DNA from: Rotaria macrura
Taxonomy: Eukaryota; Rotifera; Eurotatoria; Philodinida; Philodinidae
Direction of reading: 5' to 3'
Assembly (NCBI GenBank): GCA_900239685.1
Contig: OENT01000113.1
Coordinates: 1 to 64,000 of the forward strand
DNA: 64,000 bases
Shown: positions 51,508 through 64,000 of the stretch, piece by piece
Position numbering within the stretch: the stretch's first letter is position 1
How the letters are laid out: every line of letters starts with the position of its first letter
The notes under the pieces: generated by a model
Database searches by the model: none
Seen by the model: only the letters and a program-made list of their open reading frames with translations
What the model was told of the DNA's origin: nothing
Translations under genes and position numbers: made by a program

Positions 51508-54500
51508 TCACTTGGATAATTTATATTCATGAAATAGGATTTCTGCACAATGATATAAAAATAATATGTCTTCCTAAACGAAACAAAAAAGAAAGAATTT
51601 GTACTTTTCAGTAGAAGAAAGTTGCAAATGGAATATTTTTCTTACATGATGACGCCAAATACCTGGTCGTTTCAAATAATAGAATTTAGCTAATTCATAT
51701 ACATTTAGTGTTGCTTCGGTTTCTAATTGTTCACTCATCGTGTATAATGCACAGAAGGTTGCTGAAACAAAACAAGACGCCAGTATTGAAAATATGAATA
51801 GACCTATCCTTCTGTTTTTCAATTTTCATGTAAAACTTACCAGCACGATGACCACCAAATAGATCATGAACAACGATAGGTCCACTCGATTTCAAATTTC
51901 TTATCGTATGTATAAGATCAAATGATACTTTGATTGGTGAACATGTATCTGGCCAATTGGTACATGATATTAATTTAACTTCGAACTCGTAAGAATCCTT
52001 TGAAATTATAAAAATAAAGAAGGAAGACATGAAATAGGAATTTTTAGAAAAAATATGATTCGATTTCGCTAGTCGAACCTCAATAGATCGAAGTAAGAAA
52101 TTTCGATAAACATATTCATATTCAAAATTTTCATTAATCAAATGAACAACGAAACTTCCACAGTTCATTCTTTGAGTTTCTGATGGCCAATAATCAGGTA
52201 CATCAGACTAAATAATCGAAAGCTTTAATTTTTCTTTGTTTCTGTCTTCAAAACATGATTTTACTTGTGACTTTTCATCTGTATACAAAGATAAGATAAT
52301 ATTTGCATGAGTATCCCATATCATTTGCCAAAAATCAATTATAGTATTGACCATAGGATGTTGAGTAACGATAAATTTATTGGCACGATGGTAACCCTAA
52401 AAATGAGAATTCAACAAAATGTCAAGCTATTCAATGACATAGTTAAATGTAAGATCAATGTACACGGAGAAGCTCATCAACCCATGAACTATTTTTCAGT
52501 CAACACTATGCACACTAGCCAATCGTGAATACTGTCATACAGTTTTTGCATTTTTACATTACTAGCTCAATATTGTGGTCAGTATTCGAATGGATATATT
52601 ACCTGTAGTCAATGGATACGTGTGATGTATTAGTGAATATAAATGTATTATAATCAATATCAAGCTTCGGTAGTTTAGAAATAGTTTAATGTTCATTTTC
52701 TGTGGTCTCTATTTTCATAAACACAAGATAATAGGAAAACGGTAACTGTTACACTTAGCATAATTATGTACCCAATAGATTCGACGTTTCTATTTCATAT
52801 AGGATTTGTATGAAAAGGTGAGAAATTGTCACTGTACTCTATTCTTGTTCATATCAGTCTCTGTGTAAAGTTTCAAATCGAACTTCGACCATGAGTTCTA
52901 TTTCTTCAGGAAGTCATGAAATGGAATTGTAATATTTCAACAGTAATATGTGAAGCATATTGAACTTGTATCAATACATGTTATATGCAACTCAATCGTA
53001 TCTACACGATGTATAACGTGATTTAGACTTATATCAGAAAAAAGATTTCTTAACTAAATATTTAAAAACTCTTCATTTACGTGTAAATAAGATGCATTGA
53101 TATAATCTCCCGCTATGAGTTTTCTTTTGTTTGAAAGTACAACCCGACATGGTTCCAATGGTAAAATAGCTTGTGTTCTATTTTTCGTTAAATTTTCTTT
53201 CATATTTCCAATAGATAGTTGAGGATGATTTGCATTTATTTGTCCTGTAATCAATTGAAATTGTTTTTCTAGCCGTGTTAAAGTTGCATCTTTATCGTAC
53301 AATTGTAATGTTTGTATCATATCATCAATATTATGTTCATTCAATTGTAAATTATGGTAACCAATATTTGCTAATTGTGCAGCTTCAACAAGAACATCGT
53401 ATATAAAAATAAACTGTTCTTCAGTTTGAACAAGATAATTTCTTTGTTTTCGAATATGTTTTAAAAACGATGGAATATTTATTGTTCGTTTTTGATTAAT
53501 CTGTTTTAACATCGTGTCAATTACTATATAAGTTCCTGTACGACCAACACCAGCAGAACAATGAACAACGATTGGTCCATCCATTTCTGCATTACAAGCT
53601 GATGAATGACGTATGAACGAGAGAACCGGTGACGTAAATAAGGGCACACCATGATCAGGCCAATTTGTAAAATGATATTGATGCACAAGACGCTGTGAAT
53701 CAATGAACTAAATGTAAACGCACAACACAAAAGTTTAAATGAATCTATTAATATGCCAATTCATTTTTTATTTTTGATTAAATAAGTTTCAAGGGCATTC
53801 ATTTATATCTTAAAGAAAATTTACGTCCTATTCAAAACTAATAAAACCGAATATCAAACAAATTTGAAAGATGAGGTAAACTATAGAACATGAAACTGAG
53901 TCATACTATTATCAGAATTTTTTATCAGTACTATGAAAAGAAAAAACGAACGTAAGCTCCTTTAGCTACTGAAATGATCATTGTAATTTTTACGACTTAA
54001 AGCTTTGTGCAAGGAGTAATTATTACGATGTATTTAACTGTACTATACACAAAACATATCTGAGTTGATACTGATTTCGTCCTAGTTGATTGGTTGATCG
54101 TTCGATCGAGACGAAATATCACTTTACGTATAAACAACTCATTCATTGATTCAAGGAGAGTTACTTTAGCAATTGCGAAAGATGTCCTTGCAGATTGATG
54201 AAACTTAGAGTCTGTTGGATTCGTATCGAACACAACTGTCTCTAATCACTACATAAGTTTAGTTTCGAGAGAAAAGAAATTTTTGTACATCAGGGAAATA
54301 ATAACGCTTGAAAAAAAGTCGAACATAAAGTAATTGTTCTCCTTCAAAACCGGATTTTTTTCCATCTGATTCTTTATTGATCAAATTGAAATAAATCTCA
54401 CGGATCTTCTAGAGATAGATTCTATTGAAATCATAAATAAAAAAATGAAGTCGTGTACTTCACTACTTGATTATTTCAAGAATTCTTAACTTAATTGAAT

Positions 54501-57500
54501 GATAACGAGCATACTGATATCAATCATACCATTAAGAAAGAGAATTCTGCATAGAATCATCCCCTGTAACAAAAGTCAAATTTAAAAGCTAGAAGAAATG
54601 TTGAACTTGAATCAGCCTATGACAATTATGTGACGTACACATCAATAAGAGACGTGATCCTATTTATTATCTTATACGTCAGTTTTAGCCTTCACGTGTA
54701 CAATATGATATTGTTTTACGTTTTATTCATGTAACAATTTCTTTTTATTATCATCGATTTCAATTTGAGTCACATTACAAACATGTAAGAATTCAATCAT
54801 ACCTTGTCATTTATTTCACATCGAATCGAAAATATTCGTTTAATATAATATGCAAGAGAAATCGTTCTGACTAGTGCTACACGAATAGTTCCATATGTTT
54901 CAATGCCCTCGTATGGCCAATACAGGTCACATTTTATCTAAAAACCCAATAACTATTTTAATAAGAACAAATTTTCTCTCAAATCATCCTACTCGTCCAC
55001 ACTCTTTTATATTGGTAATCATTACTAATACAGTAACATTCTTTTCCCAAATCATTCTCCTAGACAAAATAAATCTTACAAATACTTCATTCGATATTAA
55101 ATTTACTCACCAAAAATCATTAATTGTATTTTGCATAGGTCCTTGTGTTGCAATGTATGCATTCTTTTTCTCAAACCCCTACAATATATTTCTGTTTTAT
55201 TTATTTGCAACACAACAATTTTCAAGTAATTTACATCTACATAGTTTGCATTAATATAATTTTCTTTTTCATCACTGGACAATATGACACGTGAATGATC
55301 ATCTAAACAAATAAAGAAAACGACGAGTTTCAAGTATTAAAATAATGATTTTCTTTTTCTATACATGTCAATATATTGATATAACGATTTTTAGATTGAT
55401 TACGTTCAATTTGCGCCGTATTTACTGAAAATTTGTATGTTCTTGATAGATCACAGATACTCTATAAAATTTCAAAGTATATTGCTTGCCAATTAATAGA
55501 CAAAAACAAAGGAGACAAATCGAAGTACCTCAAATAATTGAATAAAGGCAAAGTCATCGGCTCTATGCATATGTGCCACATACGATGGAAATAGTTCAGT
55601 CGAAATCGATATTTTATCAAATTGGTCTAAGAAAAATATTTTGAGAAAAGAAAAGCAAATTCAATACGTATTGAACATGAAAAAATAATTCAAATTCAAG
55701 TTACTGTAATCAATATCAAGATCTTTGTCAATATTTTCATTTGTCACATTATTGATTTGTACAAAACATGTACTCGGATGTTGATTTTTACGCAGTGCAC
55801 TTATATGATGAAATAATATGGGACGATAATGAAATATGAAACCTCTATTCATTCAAAAAAAACAATTTTATAGTATGATTTCAACATTGTCATCTTACTT
55901 GTGATATAAAATTAGTAATATTAAACTTGTGAAAATAATAATCAAGATAATTAAACTTATAATAAAACCGATTGATGTTCGATTACTGCCCGTGATTGTT
56001 ACTGAATAAGAAAAAAAAAATTTTACATATTAAAAATGCTAATATGAAAAACTGAAACCTGAGTGATTAATTGAACATAATATTGAAATATTTAATTTAT
56101 CACCTTTATCGCTACCAGTAAGACTATTTTCCACAATAATTGAATAATTTTCTTTTACATCAAATACAGTTGCAGTGGTATACTAAAATATATCAACTTT
56201 TCCTATTTTCAATAAAAATCAATAAACTACAATAATAGGTTTTCCACGTAGATCGAAACGAACTCTTTCATCCGATATTGAATTTCAAACAGATGTTCCT
56301 TAGAATATCATAGAATTGAGACATAATTCAATAGCATATTACATTTGATCCATCTCAATTGTCAAATACGTAAATGCAGCTTTTAGAAAGTTAATTAATC
56401 AAAGAAGAAAAGGTTATGTACTATGCTAAAAGCATCGTGCCCACGATGAAACTTCATACATGAAAAATAAATAAATAAATGATTCTATTATCAGATATCT
56501 GCCAATCTCTAGCACGACTAGAATGATAATTAATCGATAACTAATGATCAATTACATAAGATTGATGATAAAAATACTGTTGATGATTTTCAACATCGAC
56601 AAGACCCCAATAACTCTACTGTACTCTTCGATATTACCTTAACATTGGAGCTATGGTTTGAATTCAATAAAGTTAAGGAACATGTTGTTGCAATTTCTTT
56701 ACTATTATATAAATAATAGTCTATCTTGTCTTATGATACACTCATTCGTTGCTGCCAACAGTCTCAAACATTATTAATTTCCATTAAATCAATACAAAAT
56801 CGTATGCAGTACAAAACGAATTGTTTTAAAATTCTACAAAGATCTCTCTGTACGATATCAATAACAATACTAGCCGAGTCTAACGATTTTAAGAAAGTGT
56901 TGATTTTAACAGAACTAACGGAACACATGAATAAAATTATTCATGAGCATACTCACATCACAATCATACGAAAGCATGTCGAGACTATCGACGAATAACG
57001 AATTTTCTTTCTCCAAATATTCATGGACGCATGGAAACTCTTTCATTAGAGAAACTAAAGAGCGCTAGCAAATAGACATTGTCGTACACCCACACCCACA
57101 CATTAGCTTAGCAAATAAATCCACAAAAGGCCCTGTACGTATTGTTTGAAAGCGCATCAGTACAACCGATCTGCTACTCATTAAACTTCTATACAATGGT
57201 TCACTTCTCTTGGTATTCGTAGATTTTTTAAAAATCTTGTGTAGACAATCCTCATTAAATTCTACTTCAGAAGTTTCTTGATCGAAAAGATTCTGCTAGA
57301 AGTTTACTCTTGCTGAGAATTTCAGTATACATTTCATTCGTGTATTTGAGCGTTTGTTGAGAACTTGTAACATAGTGAAGGATGTATTTATTAGTAAAAA
57401 GTAATAACTGACAATGAGAATAGGACAGACGTTATCGTTGTCATTGCTGTTTCATATCTTGCTTTAGATTTACAAATATTCTTTAATATGTTTTTTTTAT

Positions 57501-60500
57501 TCAATGTTTGGTAAAATTTCTTTGCAATAAACTATATTCTAGTATTTGAACTTACTTTATGAATGTCATAAATACTTTTTTTTATAAATTGATTATCATT
57601 TATTTGATAGAATACATTATCAGGCTTAAGTGTCATTATATTTTTATGATTATTATGTAAATGCATATTTATTCTTAATTGATACTTATTCTGATCGATT
57701 ATTTTAATTGAACAAATGAATGGAGAATGAATCGGATAGAAATCTTCACAATATTTTGATATTTTACCAAGAAATTCTAATCGTATTGTTGATACAATTA
57801 ATTTCATTTTATATCGTGAATTTCTATATTTTAAATCGTAGATAAATGAATTGAAAGTTTTCATTAAAGGTAAATGTTGTTGAAATGAATAAAGATTATC
57901 ATTTAACACAATATGATCATCATTATTATATATAGTTAAATTATAAAAATGATTTTGCGTGCGAAATTTCGAACGATTAAATTCGATTAGCAATAATTGA
58001 TGATCAAGATGATAACAGGATATGGATTGATCAAGTAACTCACGATCGATTATTTTATAAAATGAATTATTTTCATGTTTCTTTACGGTCGACGTTCTTT
58101 CAATGACTACTGTGCTTTGACTAGATCGTTTCCAACTGTCTACTGTTGATATTTCAACTGAATAAAGTGTATTAGGATTTAAAGATGTAAACGTATAATT
58201 TGATTGCGTATAATTGACTAGAAGACGATTTTGAAATGTGTTGTTATGTCTATTGAAAGAAAGGAAAATTTTGTAGCAATGACTATTGTGTAATATTCAT
58301 GGGTTCTTTTTTGTCCTACTTTAAAATTAATTTATAATAAGTTATATTTGCATTTCGATTGTAAGCATCATCATCCCATTGAATAGTCAAACTTGTATCC
58401 GTCTTTTTTGAAATAGAAATGTGAGGAACAGGTAATGGACGATCTAAACATATATGATATCATGTACGAAATGATGTTTATGACGAGCAAGGATACGAAT
58501 TTTTGATGTATCTATCAATCAAGCAAACTCTTCTTTAATTATGTTGATGACTTTAGAAAGACAAATCGTTGACAGAAAACAAAACGTCTTCGACAATTTA
58601 TAAAAGTTTATTTTCATGTAGAATTATTTGTATCTACGATTGGGTGTAATTTGAGAAATCATTAGAGTGCCATGATAGATGCTAAGAATCGAAGGTTTGA
58701 TTTTCAGAAAGAAATTCTTCATCATCATCATGCGGTGTGTTTAACTCCTAGCATGTTTATAATAATCTAAATCTTGTTGTTTTATTTGAGCAACAATTTT
58801 CGTCGACATGATTTAGTCGCTACAGTTTTAGTTTCATGTCTCTTTTCATCTTCTACGAGCAATCATTCTAATTATCATTATTAGAGATTAGTAATATAAT
58901 TATTACGTATGCACGCAGAATGATAGTAAAAAGAATACTTGTCTAATATAATGAATCGCTAAAGAATGGGCATTACTACCAAAATAATTTCTTTTCCATG
59001 GTACGTATACAAAGTCTTCGAAAGTATGTCGACTATATCTCGTGTCTTGCATGTCTCGAATGCATTTTTTCTAATCGTTAAGCACGTATCGATAGCGTAA
59101 AATCATTTTTCTAGTTTACCTCCAAATAAATGAAATAGTATAATATGTAGATACATTACAGAGATTAGTTCAGAATGGCTTACATTGTATGCTAGGACAT
59201 AGAATAATTAGGATCAATTTGAATGAATTTCTAGGCAATGTGCAAGACATCAATACATTCAACATCATCTAATCTCATGGTAGCTATGAAAATCGCTTGA
59301 AATTATTATCAATACAATTAGAATAGAAAAGTTGTTCTTTTTTATTACTACAATAAATACAAAACAACTTCAGATATATCTGCGACAATTTTACGATTTC
59401 GAGCATTTTTCTCCTATACTATGCTAGGAGTTGTTTTCCAAGATTTTCAACTGTTGTTTTTGTTTTCATCTCAATTCTTAGCGGGATATTTTTAGTCAAC
59501 AAGAAAAACGATCTAGCATTCCCATGTAATACTAGATTCCGTAGAACAAAAGCAAAAAGGCTATTAATCAGTTTCGAACTATGTGTGGACTTATTTTTCT
59601 TATCGGATAGAAATACCTCATTTAAAAAAATTAGTTTTATTTCCTAGCTCCTTATCGATTTTGAATGTCATTTGTGGATCTAGGTTTTAGTGGAATATAC
59701 TTTTTGTTGAATAATATTCGAAGTCAAAATATAGGCAATGGCCTTGAATAGATGAAACTGAAAAATAGTAATATGAAAGTTTATTTTGATGCAGTAGTAT
59801 TTTCATTAATAATTTTGACACAAGCCAGATTTCTTCTAGCAAATCCAGTCATCAGAAAAATATGCTCATGTTGCAAAAATGTCACGCACGATATCGTAAA
59901 CAACACATTCTGTCTGAAATAGTTATCATGTTTGTATACTTAACGCCACGAATACAAACTACGAGTGATTAGATTTCTTTTATCAATAAATTTTGAGGTT
60001 AATTAGTTTCATTTCAAGTAATCAACTAGTTCCTGTTTAGAAACGCGCTGTTTCATATACTTTCTAATTTTCTCGGGAAAAAAAAACATTTTCTTCAGTC
60101 GGACAATATCTATTCAGTTCAAAAAAACTGTTTTGGTTTATGTGGACATTCTTCTTCATTCATCAATTATTTATTCTTTGAAAGAAATAATTTCGATTAT
60201 AAGGATCCAATGACGACACGTCCTTCTATAGATTTTATTTAATGACAATCTAGATGAATGTATTGCATACGCATATATTAGTTTTTTCACAATTGTTGCT
60301 AAAAGATAATCTCCCTAAAGATCTACAATACCTATTTGTTCTGATCAACGGTACTGATTCTAAGATAAATCTTACGCAACAAAACTAATCTAATTTCTTA
60401 CCGTAAATTCGAACTTTCATATGATATTTTTCATTTGTTTCATTTCCTGTGTTTGAAATACTCGAGCAAATGAATTCACGATCATATGGTAATAAACCAT

Positions 60501-60768
60501 CAATAATATAATAGCCATTATGAGCATTGTCGTATCGATTATTAATAACATCATACCATTGAATATAAAAATTATGTTTAGTATCTAGTGGACATCTAAT
60601 GAATGATTTATTTGTTCGGGGATTAAGAAAGACAGCTTCATGTATTTCATGTGTTATTATTGAAGAAGATAATGATAATTTTATAAATAGAAAACTAAAT
60701 AATAAATATTGATTAAAAGTTCTATCATATGCATTGAAAACAAGATGATTCATATTAATATACTGCAT
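51508..60768 (-). CDS. Receptor-type tyrosine phosphatase, tandem PTP domains
   Basis: Eighteen exons join in phase to about 1088 aa: 60768-60402, 58443-58320, 58249-57556, 56182-56104, 56001-55899, 55844-55705, 55626-55529, 55461-55365, 55302-55235, 55178-55111, 55059-54993, 54937-54803, 53707-53081, 52396-52265, 52207-52079, 51997-51841, 51761-51646, 51573-51508. Order: signal peptide (LLFSFLFIKLSL); Ig-like region with two cysteines and a Trp; one fibronectin III domain (residues ~123-215, LNPNTLYSVEI); a 200-aa ectodomain part I do not recognise; membrane span ~431-455. D1 has KNRYINIL, NYINANYVDGF, AYIATQGPMQNTINDFW, the WPD loop (~698) and HCSAGVGRTG (Cys ~730). D2 keeps WPD but reads HDLFGGHRA where HCSxGxxR belongs (Asp ~1021), resembling gamma/zeta-type D2 domains. 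D1 should be active and D2 not. Several introns are 0.7-2.0 kb. Confidence 0.92.
58444..60401 (-). other. Long intron of the receptor phosphatase
   Basis: About 1.96 kb between the Ig-like exon and the fibronectin III exons, with GTAAGA donor and GTTTAG acceptor. No further ectodomain exon, nested gene or repeat was seen. Confidence 0.6.
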
Positions 60769-62526
60769 ATAATTCGGCTTAATGAAAACAAAAATAAAAC
60801 ACCTGAAAATAAACAGAGATCAGATCAGTAATTGACATTTGATTTTCATTGGCCTGTTCGCATATTCAATTGAAGCATCATGGAATGACGACATCTAACT
60901 GCAAGATCAGTAAGAACAACAGGTGTTGTACGAGAAGATTTTCATATATATTAATGTAGTCGACGATGTTATGTTATGTTTTGTTGTATGTATTTATATT
61001 ATGGAGTTAGATTATTTAATAAAAGCTTTGCATGTCACAATTAGAATCATTAAAAAGAATTTGAAAAACAAGGAAATTCATCATTATTATTGTTGATGTA
61101 TCGTTAAATCCCTCCTGTATTTTGCCAGGTCAATTAATATCTATTTTTTTTTACTTATCTTTAATAACGACGACATAAATGATTTTGCCGTCGTACTATT
61201 GGGATTTTCTTTGTGGTGATAAAAAATAAAAAGAACACGACAGCTAAATGTTTGTATCGTTTATCACGAAATGTCATGAGTTTGGTTTATGACCTAAATC
61301 CAGAATATGAGCCTTCTAGATTATCATTATAGTTATCATTGAAGTTAGTTTCATCCAGAACTCTGGATTATTTGTATAGTAAACAGATTTCGTACGATTT
61401 CTGTACATATAAACCAGACTCTATTCAAGATATTCAGTAATTTATGAATTGAAAAAGAAACATGAGCATTCATGAAGTTACATATTTGTATTACCATCAG
61501 TTGATAAATTGATATATGTATATAGGAACATCAATGCTAGAACTATTCATAATTCTTAGATTAGTTGTCATTTTGATAAAATCTTATGCACAAATGCTTC
61601 TGATTATCGGTCACGGTCTGTTAAAAAATGTTATTAATCTATCGTATCGGATATACGTTGATATTTTAATCGTATATTATTATATTACAATATCAATGAC
61701 GAACAAATTAATATCTTTTTTAAAATCAGATGCAAAACTGTATAATTATATTTGATAAACAATAAAAATTGTATTTTTTCCTTTTTGACTTGTTTTTTAC
61801 GAAACAAACATATACGGAATAATTAGGATTGTCATGATACGGAATGTCATCATACAAGCTGTCTTACAACAGAATAGGAACAAAAAAGAAAACGAGAACA
61901 CTGTACAAAAGCAAACAAAACACATCGTGCATTCTACATTGCCAACATATGCACGATACAAGTCTTTGTCTTAGTTTAGCACTTTGTTCTTACTTGTACG
62001 ACATAAAAAAGAAGATATTTTTCTACATGTCGTCTTTCCTGTACGTTATTATTCAAAGAAGAAAAGAGAAAAAGAAAAAAATATATATATATATCAGAAT
62101 AAGACAGGAAAAGATGCGTATGCGTCTTTCGTGCACTCATATTTTGTACAGGAATCTAAAAAAGAAAAAGAGAGAGAGAGTAGAGAAAAAACTAGGAATG
62201 ACACTGACGTTAGCTGGCGCAGAGATGGATGAGACCGTTAGGACAGCTAACTGCACCACATGTTGAGAGTGTCGTCTTCGTCTATATCATAAAGAATAAA
62301 TCAAGCGAGAGATTGATGATACGCAGCCAAGATTTGTTTGCTAGAACACCAACCGTTTGTTCGTCTTCTCCTCCTTCTTATTTATATTTATATTATTATT
62401 ATGCTTTCATTTTAGAAGAAGTATTAGTTGTGGTAACAACCACAATAATAACTCTTGTCTTAAGACGTTTTTTTGAAAATAAAAAAAAATTCTTTCGTCA
62501 TATCTAACTTTCATCAACGTACGACA
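60769..62526. other. Divergent promoter region
   Basis: About 1.76 kb between the start codons of the minus-strand phosphatase and the plus-strand LIM gene, so it should hold both promoters and the LIM 5' UTR. Near 62207-62254 the 8-mer GTTAGCTG and its inverse CAGCTAAC flank a G+C-richer stretch. The open frames at 61844-62507 show no motif and are probably non-coding. Confidence 0.5.
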
Positions 62527-63351
62527 ATGAGGTAAGACATATAGTATAAATCAATAATTATTTCAAGGAATGGCATCTGTTTATTTGAAATGATTAGAAG
62601 AAAAATTCTTCAAGAGATTTGACCCAGCATAGATCTTAATATATATATATATATATATATATTTAATAAACATCAAAGAATTGCCTAATGATTAGTGTCC
62701 TCATCATCCTTTACAGAAGAATAGACATCATGTTGAATATTGATGACACAGACATGTCTGTTTCAGCCAAGGAAAATCTATCTCTAATCGATATTACTCA
62801 GGAATAAATTAAGTCTTTCAAGCATCAACTAAATCAATAAGAATAATTAACAAAATATACAATATTTAGAACTGAAATTGTCTCATATGACAATTAGCGG
62901 AAATTTCCATGCTGAGATTCATTAGGAAAGAAAATAATTTTTTCAATATTTGTTCTAGTGTATGTACAAAATGTACGAATGCGTTTCCAGCTGGATCTCG
63001 TAAGTGTTTATTTGTTTTTCTCTCTTCACTATGGCTTATTCATGTATATAATATAGGTATTACGGAATTCGATGGTAAACAGTATCATGTATGTTTATTT
63101 CAAAAAAGAAACTTCTTGAAAAATGAATTCAAAAAGAGAATTTTTATTTGTTTTCTAGCCTGAATGCTTTTCTTGTGTGGATTGTAAAAAAGCAATAACA
63201 TCACAATTCTATCCATTTGAGAAGGATTATTTATGTGGGGCATGTCACGAACAACGTTTTCCACGGAAACGTTGTGCTAAATGTAACTCAGTGATTACAT
63301 CGGCTGGCATTACATTTGGTGGAGCGTCCTATCATGGAGCCTGTTTCTTGT
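62527..63351 (+). CDS. LIM-domain protein, 5' part (runs off window)
   Basis: Zinc-binding LIM protein, probably a cytoskeletal or nuclear scaffold. Exons join in phase: 62527-62531 (only ATG AG), 62959-62999, 63057-63088, 63159-63351. The first LIM domain has CTKC, then YHPECFSCVDC and YLCGAC; the second begins CAKC and continues to YHGACFLC, where a GTATGT donor follows. The last exon seen ends in phase 1, so more exons lie beyond 64000. FHL-type or a related multi-LIM protein are both possible from two domains. The 5-nt coding part of exon 1 is inferred from phase and a GTAAGA donor; the LIM exons themselves are clear. Confidence 0.8.
62638..62662. repeat. TA microsatellite
   Basis: About twelve TA units in the first intron of the LIM gene. 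Confidence 0.9.
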
Positions 63352-64000
63352 GTATGTACTAGCAATTTATATAAAAGAACAAAAAAACTATCCACAATAA
63401 TTGACTCAGAATACAGACAATATCTAACTGACGAGTACTAAAAACAAGGCAAACTATACGACTTAATTATGTTTTTTGATTCATTTAGTTGCTTATTTCG
63501 AATGTATATTGATTTCTATAAAAATGAAAGAAGGTATGACAAGCTTCTCGAATTGATAACCTTTACGCAGAGTTATAGAGCTGTTTTGCCAATATCATTT
63601 ACGATGCTACTATTAATCATGATAATTATGACAATATGACATAGAAGGATAAGGCTGAAAGTTCACTTGTTTTCTATGTAGATATCTTCTAGTTGGATTG
63701 TCAATATATTTTCCATCACGTAACACCATGCCTGTATATTAAATTCAATGTTGACAGTTTTTCTACTGAACGAATCTTTTTTAATAAAAGTAATCATGAA
63801 TTCACTGATGCTCGTTGATAAGTGTATTCATTTTTGTCTAAAGAAAATCTCTAGAGACAAGACAGTTTTCACCAAAAGAAACATATGCTTCAATATTGAA
63901 AGAATCAGACATAGTCATTCTCATTATTGTTAAAATCTTGGAAAGTTTTGAAATTCTCTTCCGACAAATAACCGTTCGGCTTACTGACGGTAACTATGTG
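63352..64000 (+). other. Intron of the LIM gene, to window end
   Basis: No further LIM exon is visible before the window ends, so this intron is at least 650 bp, again in the long class. Nothing else seen in it. Confidence 0.55.

Noticed and set aside
54895-55254. 119-codon plus-strand open frame
   Set aside because: It lies antisense to four phosphatase exons with clear PTP motifs; its openness is a shadow of them.
61844-62507. Overlapping plus-strand open frames up to 140 codons
   Set aside because: Lys-rich low-complexity translation with no motif, directly upstream of the LIM start; more likely promoter and 5' UTR.
1-64000. tRNA, rRNA, CRISPR arrays, bacterial operons, viral genes
   Set aside because: No tRNA box A/B pair, rRNA-like block, regular spaced repeats, Shine-Dalgarno-led gene chain or viral protein motif was seen by eye; a tRNAscan or Rfam run would be the decisive test.

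Overview
The window is AT-rich nuclear DNA of an invertebrate animal. Genes are split by many GT..AG introns of about 50-80 bp, mixed with a second class of roughly 0.7-2 kb, and all the recognisable proteins are animal families. The compact introns, the cysteine-rich EB-like membrane protein and the codon and base composition make a bdelloid rotifer (Rotaria-like) my best guess; this is inference. One ambiguous base (35491) suggests draft assembly. Exon ends below were read by eye by joining splice sites in phase with family homology; expect errors of 1-2 nt.

Layout. From 2991 to 60768 every recognised gene is on the minus strand: an ATRX/XNP-type SNF2 chromatin remodeller (2991-16310, 15 exons); a short orphan terminal exon (16521-16707); a type II membrane protein with many cysteine-rich modules (20565-23269, 8 exons); an SPSB3-like SPRY/SOCS-box protein (26795-28650); fragments of an unresolved small gene (29301-30016); Bicaudal-D (30390-35202); three tandem SERHL-like alpha/beta hydrolases (37091-40822, 44170-46730, 48020-49435) with the same nine-exon structure; and a receptor-type tyrosine phosphatase with tandem phosphatase domains, the second lacking its cysteine (51508-60768). 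At the right edge a plus-strand LIM-domain gene begins (62527) and runs out of the window.

Mobile and repeat content: a dead Tc1-like transposon with clear terminal inverted repeats lies inside an intron of the first hydrolase gene, a 450-bp imperfect foldback lies at 18958-19410, and there are a few microsatellites.

The genes do not form a pathway: they cover chromatin, cell surface, ubiquitin ligase adaptor, dynein adaptor, hydrolase and phosphotyrosine roles. The most informative local biology is in the hydrolase array. Paralogues show 50-60 bp introns replaced by kilobase introns at different positions, and two copies share one intron almost perfectly although the flanking exons have diverged.
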